A DNA stretch of 9,249 bases from CAZYTO01 sp964650405 (GTDB taxonomy: Bacteria > Acidobacteriota > Thermoanaerobaculia > Gp7-AA8): NCBI GenBank assembly GCA_964650405.1, contig CAZYTO010000239.1, positions 1 through 9,249 of the forward strand. Reading direction: 5' to 3'. Position 1 is the first letter of the stretch. Each line of letters opens with the position of its first letter. A program made the position numbers and the translations under genes. Below, piece after piece: positions 6,233 to 9,249 of the stretch. Under the pieces are notes generated by a model that was not told where the DNA came from, did no database searches, and saw only the letters and a program-made list of their open reading frames with translations.

Positions 6233-6373
6233 AGTCGCTTATTCGCTTATTCGCTGAGTCGCTTATTCGCGGTCCGCGCGTCGCTGTTCGAATAAGCGAC
6301 CAGTGAATCAGCGGCCTGCGAATAAGCGAATAAGCGAATAAGCGAATAAGCGATTAAGCGAATAAGCGACTCT
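6231..6373. repeat. Large palindrome of 8-bp CGCTTATT / AATAAGCG units
   Basis: Outer arms 6231-6255 and 6349-6373 are inverted copies with 24 of 25 positions matching. Within it, 6258-6269 (GTCGCTTATTCG) and 6289-6300 (CGAATAAGCGAC) form a second, perfect 12-bp inverted pair with a 19-nt centre. All arms are made of the same octamer: CGCTTATT on the left, its complement on the right. The left arm begins inside the stop codon of the DoxX-like gene. It fills most of the 178-bp gap before the dioxygenase gene; 6374-6410 shows only degenerate GCGAACA/GCGAACC units and no clear ribosome site. Confidence 0.9.
6318..6370. repeat. Tandem array of six 8-bp GCGAATAA units
   Basis: Six head-to-tail GCGAATAA units from 6318 to 6365 plus a partial GCGA; the fifth has one change (GCGATTAA, T at 6354). 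This is the right-hand half of the larger palindrome. The left-hand half has only two to three units in the opposite orientation, so the array has probably expanded on one side by slippage. Confidence 0.95.
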
Positions 6374-6410
6374 CCGATCAGCGAACAGCGAACCGAGTAA
6401 ACTCACCGAA

Positions 6411-7325
6411 ATGACCACCGGCGAAATCATCGGAGGCGTCCTCGCTCCCCATCCGCCCCACATCGTCTACGGCGAGAACCACTGGCGCAACGAGCCGCGC
6501 GCGGAGTGCGGGTGGGAGGTGCTGCGCTGGGGCTACGAGCGCGCCCGCCGGCACTTCCTCGAAAAGAAGCCCGATGTGCTGCTCGTGCACTCGCCCCACT
6601 GGCAGACGGTCATCGGCCATCACTTCCTGGGCATCCCGGAGTTTCACGGCTTGTCCGTGGACCCGATCTTCCCCAACCTCTTCCGCTTCAACTACGACAT
6701 CAAGGTCGACGTCGAGCTGGCCGAGCTGATCGCCGAAGAGGGACGCCGGGACGGGCTGATCACGAAGATGATGCGGAACCCGCACTTCCGCGTCGACTAC
6801 GGGACGATCGTCTCCTGCCACATGATGAACCCGGAGTGGGACATCCCCGTCGTGGGCATCTCCTCGAACAACTCGCCGTACTACTTCAGCAACGAGATGG
6901 GGCAGCAGCAGATGCTGCGGCTGGGCGAAGCCACGCGCCGGGCCATCGAGAAGAGCGGCCGCCGCGCCGTGCTCCTGGCCTCCAACACCCTTTCTCACCG
7001 CCACTTCACCACCGAGCCCGACATCCCCGAGGACATGTCCCGCGAGCACGTGTACGAGCACAGCGGCTACCTGTGGGACATGAAAGTCATCGACCTCATG
7101 CGCCGCGGCCGCACGCGCGAGCTCGTGGCCATCCTGCCGGAGTTCATGGACATGGCCCTGAGCGAGGTCAAGGCCGGCTCGCTGGCCTGGATGCTCTCCG
7201 CGCTCGGCTTCCCGGACTACCCGGCCGAGGTCTACGGCTACTGGACCGTCATCGGAACGGGCAATGCCGTGGTGGGATGGGACCCGCAACTGAAGGCCTC
7301 GGCCACGACGCAGGGAGCGGCATGA
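6411..7325 (+). CDS. amnB: Class III extradiol dioxygenase, 2-aminophenol 1,6-dioxygenase beta-subunit type
   Basis: 304 aa, the length of AmnB, a LigB-superfamily non-haem Fe(II) enzyme that opens the ring of 2-aminophenol-type substrates next to the hydroxyl, giving 2-aminomuconic 6-semialdehyde. The iron ligands are in place: H14 (LAPHPPH), H63 (VHSPHW) and E252 (ALSEVKAG), each one residue after the AmnB positions His13, His62 and Glu251. H196 (SNTLSHRHF) and Y130 fit further active-site positions. Long conserved blocks such as RNEPRAECGWEVLRW, VDPIFPN, KMMRNPHFRVDYGTI and GISSNNSPYYF support the family firmly. The known enzyme is an alpha2-beta2 heterotetramer; no alpha subunit lies in this window. 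The neighbour at 3000 would take the product. A weak ribosome site and the octamer palindrome precede the ATG. The last codons overlap the next gene as ATGA, so the two are translationally coupled. Substrate (2-aminophenol or a relative) is inferred from the family. Confidence 0.92.
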   Translation: MTTGEIIGGVLAPHPPHIVYGENHWRNEPRAECGWEVLRWGYERARRHFLEKKPDVLLVHSPHWQTVIGHHFLGIPEFHGLSVDPIFPNLFRFNYDIKVDVELAELIAEEGRRDGLITKMMRNPHFRVDYGTIVSCHMMNPEWDIPVVGISSNNSPYYFSNEMGQQQMLRLGEATRRAIEKSGRRAVLLASNTLSHRHFTTEPDIPEDMSREHVYEHSGYLWDMKVIDLMRRGRTRELVAILPEFMDMALSEVKAGSLAWMLSALGFPDYPAEVYGYWTVIGTGNAVVGWDPQLKASATTQGAA

Positions 7326-7804
7326 TCGCGCTGGCCGCGCTGCTCCTTGCCACAGCCTTCCCCTCCGCGAGCCCGACGGCCTGGATGCGCCCGGAGTCAT
7401 TCCACCTCGCCATCGGCATGCCGCGCGCGGAGGCATTGAAGGCCGTCGATTCCTACAAGCCGAAGACGACGGACGACGAGGCCTCATTCGATTACACCGA
7501 ATCACGCGGCGTCACGCTCCAGTTCCGGCGGGACCGGTTGCATGCGGTGCGCTTCGAGTACTTCGCCTTCCTCCAGCAGGTGCGTTTGGCATTCGACGAC
7601 GAGAAGAGCTACTTGCACAACGCATACGGAGCAGCCAGGAAAAGCACACCCTCGCTCGTGCTCTACGACGACCGCCTCCCCAACGTCATGGCCGTGCTCT
7701 CCGCCGACCCGAAGAGCGACCAGGGCCAGAAGGGCATCGGCATGCTGGTCGTGCGCTACTACGACCCGGTCGAGGTGAAGGAAGGAGACCAAGGGCGAAG
7801 GTAA
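7322..7804 (+). CDS. Small exported protein of unknown function
   Basis: 160 aa, not recognised. Residues 1-19 are a hydrophobic signal peptide (MIALAALLLATAFPSASPTA), so it acts outside the cytoplasm. The mature part is FHLAIGMPRAEALKAV, DYTESRGVTLQFRRDRLHAVRFEYF, AFDDEKSYLHNAYG and GIGMLVVRYYDPVEVKEGDQGRR. The IGMPRAEALKAV stretch is faintly like the start of SmpA/OmlA-fold proteins, too weak to name. There are no cysteines and no clear catalytic motif. The ATG overlaps the stop of the dioxygenase gene (ATGA, 7322-7325), which makes it part of that operon. A longer frame runs upstream to 6506 but is out of frame with the dioxygenase and is not coding. The last codons (DQGRR) and the TAA lie inside the left arm of the palindrome at 7789-7887, so repeat sequence has become the C terminus. 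Confidence 0.78.
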   Translation: MIALAALLLATAFPSASPTAWMRPESFHLAIGMPRAEALKAVDSYKPKTTDDEASFDYTESRGVTLQFRRDRLHAVRFEYFAFLQQVRLAFDDEKSYLHNAYGAARKSTPSLVLYDDRLPNVMAVLSADPKSDQGQKGIGMLVVRYYDPVEVKEGDQGRR

Positions 7805-7887
7805 GAAGGGCGAAGGGCGAAGGAAAGCCGAACAGGCGCAGCGCACGTCCCGGCTTTTTTCTTCGCCCTTCCTCCCTTCGCCCTTGG
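7789..7887. repeat. Palindrome of GGGCGAA units between convergent genes
   Basis: Arms 7789-7815 and 7861-7887 are inverted copies with 25 of 27 positions matching, made of CCAAGGGCGAAGG and AAGGGCGAAG. Left-arm units repeat with a period near 7 (GGGCGAAGGGCGAAGG, 7808-7823). Inner bases 7824-7830 and 7851-7857 continue the stem, so nearly the whole element can fold as one long hairpin with a 20-nt loop. It covers the end of the upstream gene and stops 1 bp before the stop codon of the convergent propeller gene. Confidence 0.88.
7824..7860 (+). terminator. Probable intrinsic terminator
   Basis: Stem AAAGCCG (7824-7830) with CGGCTTT (7851-7857), 20-nt loop, and six consecutive T (7855-7860) on the + strand. 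Two G-T pairs and an A-T pair can extend the stem outward. It ends the dioxygenase operon. The longer flanking palindrome can extend the stem and may also act on transcripts from the other strand, though no T-run follows on that side. Confidence 0.6.
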
Positions 7888-7888
7888 C

Positions 7889-9249
7889 CTACTGGTTCGT
7901 GCCGCCCAACGCTGCCGCCACGGCCTCGGCACCTTTGCGCTTGGCGAGATCGACCTTCTGCGGCTTTCCTTCGAAGATGAAGAGGCCTTCGCCGAGTGTG
8001 CCGATGTAGAGGCGATCGGCGTCATGGGGATCGCTGGCGATGGAGGTCACTTCGACGCTGCCGGAAGGGAGGGGCACCGAGCGCCAGTCGTCTGTCTCGC
8101 TCACCAGGACTTCGTTCTGCTGGCGTGAGGCGAGGTAGACAGGGCCGTCGCCGCCGAAGACCGCGGCGAACTGGGCGTCGGGCGCATCGGCGCCGACCCA
8201 GTGGGCATCCTTGTCGACCGTCCCTGCCTTGACGCCGCCGGAGCCGGCGATAAAGAGCACCTGTGACGCGCCGACGTTCCGGACGGCCAGCGAGTGACCT
8301 TTGGCCGGCGCGCCGTCAATGTTCTTCCACGACGTTCCGTCGTAGACGACGAGACCGCTCGCGGTCAGTGCATAGAGCGCGCGCTTCTCGCCGACGAAAC
8401 CGACTGCGATGTCGACGGCGCGGTGGTCATTGTCGGCCAGGCGGTGCCAGCTCTGGCCGCCGTCCGCCGACGTGAAGACCCCCTCGTTCGTCGCCGCGAA
8501 GAAGCGGAGCTTGTTGTAGCGGACGACCTTGTCCACGCGGATGGGGAAGTTCGACGGCGCCGCCTGCTGCCACTCGGCGCCGTCCCGGCTGACGAAGAAG
8601 CCTTTCTCCGTGCCGGCCACGAACTTCACGTCCGCGTCGTCGGTCACCGCCAGCGAGAGCACCTGCGGAATGGACGTCGTGGAGACCTTCGACCAGGTGG
8701 CGCCGGCATCATCCGAGCGATAGATCCCGCTCGACGCGCCGCCGAAGGCGACCGCGGCGTAGACGCGCTTTTCGGCCATCGGATCGGCGGCGATGGTGGT
8801 GATGGTGAGGTTGCGCAGACCGTCGCAGGAGCGGGTGAACTGCCTGCCGCCGTCCTCGCTGACGTAGATCCCGTCGCCCTCCACGCCGAGGACGATGCGA
8901 TTCGGACGCTGGCCGTCGAGAGCGATGTTGTTCACCACCAGGCTCTCGTCCGAAACGAGATACCAGGTCTTGCCGCTGTCTTCACTGCGATAGAGGCCGG
9001 CCACCGAGCCGGCGTAGAGCGACTCCTTCCGGCAGGGATCGACCTCGATGTCGTGGATGCGGCGGTTGTTGAAGCCGTCGCGATAGCGGGTCCAGTTCTC
9101 GCCGCGGTTGCGCGTGTTGTAGACCCAGCCGCACGTCGAGACCCAGAGGTTGTCCGGATCGTCGGCCGCCACGGTGATGGAGAACATGTCCGTGTCGAGC
9201 ACCATCCCGCTGTTGATCAGCTTCCACGTCTTGCCGCCGTCGTCCGTAC
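7889..9249 (-). CDS. Asp-box (BNR) beta-propeller protein, 5'-truncated by window edge
   Basis: At least 453 codons; the frame is open to the right edge, where TDDGGKTW (about 9247-9224) is a full Asp-box, so the true start lies outside and the ATG at 9205 is internal. Counting from that ATG, further Asp-boxes (S/T-x-D-x-G-x-T-W) are SEDSGKTW (74-81), SEDGGRQF (116-123), SDDAGATW (164-171), SRDGAEW (206-212) and SADGGQSW (246-253), with degenerate ones at 31-38 and 369-374. Between them run strands such as IYRSDD and LYIGTLGEGLFIFEG, as in VPS10/sortilin, YCF48-like and sialidase-type propellers. Spacing of about 40-45 residues per blade gives seven or more blades in view. No catalytic sialidase residues are recognised. 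Such proteins are usually exported and bind ligands or surfaces; the signal peptide would be outside the window. It is convergent with the gene at 7322. Confidence 0.88.
   Translation of the reverse strand, partial: TDDGGKTWKLINSGMVLDTDMFSITVAADDPDNLWVSTCGWVYNTRNRGENWTRYRDGFNNRRIHDIEVDPCRKESLYAGSVAGLYRSEDSGKTWYLVSDESLVVNNIALDGQRPNRIVLGVEGDGIYVSEDGGRQFTRSCDGLRNLTITTIAADPMAEKRVYAAVAFGGASSGIYRSDDAGATWSKVSTTSIPQVLSLAVTDDADVKFVAGTEKGFFVSRDGAEWQQAAPSNFPIRVDKVVRYNKLRFFAATNEGVFTSADGGQSWHRLADNDHRAVDIAVGFVGEKRALYALTASGLVVYDGTSWKNIDGAPAKGHSLAVRNVGASQVLFIAGSGGVKAGTVDKDAHWVGADAPDAQFAAVFGGDGPVYLASRQQNEVLVSETDDWRSVPLPSGSVEVTSIASDPHDADRLYIGTLGEGLFIFEGKPQKVDLAKRKGAEAVAAALGGTNQ

Noticed and set aside
5095..6306. 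Second long + frame inside the DoxX-like gene
   Set aside because: Arg/His/Pro-rich shadow frame without motifs; the overlapping frame has clean membrane segments.
6318..6370. Octamer array as a CRISPR
   Set aside because: Units are 8 bp, head to tail with no spacers, and no cas genes are present.
6506..7321. Upstream extension of the frame of the 160-aa protein, as one 432-aa protein
   Set aside because: The extension reads Arg/Pro/Ala-rich sequence out of frame with the dioxygenase; the ATG at 7322 gives a signal peptide at once.
6378..7505. Open frame of 375 codons on the minus strand across the dioxygenase gene
   Set aside because: Shadow of the dioxygenase gene, whose catalytic residues are all in the + frame; no family resemblance in the minus translation.

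Overview
The window is a GC-rich stretch (by eye about two thirds G+C) of a bacterial chromosome. The mix of genes (a DinB-like protein with a signal peptide, a TlpA-type thioredoxin, a DoxX-like membrane protein, a large Asp-box propeller protein) and the intergenic repeats built from short iterated units fit a soil-type Acidobacteriota or a similar deep-branching high-GC phylum. That placement is an inference from style; there is no marker gene here that proves it.

Layout, left to right. (1) 2-1000 (+): the 3' part of moaA, the radical SAM GTP 3',8-cyclase of molybdenum cofactor synthesis, cut by the window edge. (2) 1006-2336 (-): a two-gene operon, tlpA-like thioredoxin and a secreted DinB-domain protein fused to a Cys-Cys domain, joined by an ATGA stop/start overlap. 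It faces (3) 2441-2833 (+), a MerR-family regulator with a cysteine-rich tail. The gap between them holds a textbook MerR-type promoter: -35 TTGACC, 19-bp spacer and a 22-bp dyad, pointing at the DinB gene. The predicted transcript would begin at or next to the ATG, so it would be leaderless. This looks like a self-contained thiol/metal-responsive locus and is the best candidate for an undescribed system in the window. (4) 3000-4436 (+): an aldehyde dehydrogenase of the 2-aminomuconate / 2-hydroxymuconate semialdehyde type. (5) 4559-4772: two fragments of a decayed paralogue of the next gene, joined out of frame after an internal deletion. (6) 4892-6232 (+): DoxX-like membrane protein with a C-terminal soluble domain. 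(7) 6411-7325 (+): class III extradiol ring-cleavage dioxygenase very like the catalytic beta subunit of 2-aminophenol 1,6-dioxygenase, overlapped by ATGA with (8) 7322-7804, a small exported protein of unknown function. (9) 7889-9249 (-): an Asp-box (BNR) beta-propeller protein, convergent with (8) and cut by the right edge.

The dehydrogenase and the ring-cleavage enzyme are consecutive steps of a meta-cleavage pathway for an aminophenol-type substrate: the dioxygenase opens the ring to a muconic semialdehyde and the dehydrogenase oxidises it. They are on the same strand but separated by the DoxX-like gene and its dead relative.

A second theme is four imperfect palindromes (2885-2951, 4774-4846, 6231-6373, 7789-7887). 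Each is made of a different short iterated unit of about 7-9 bp and each lies at or just after a stop codon. Their sequences are unrelated but their architecture is the same. One carries a probable intrinsic terminator. No tRNA, rRNA, CRISPR, insertion sequence or integrase is visible.
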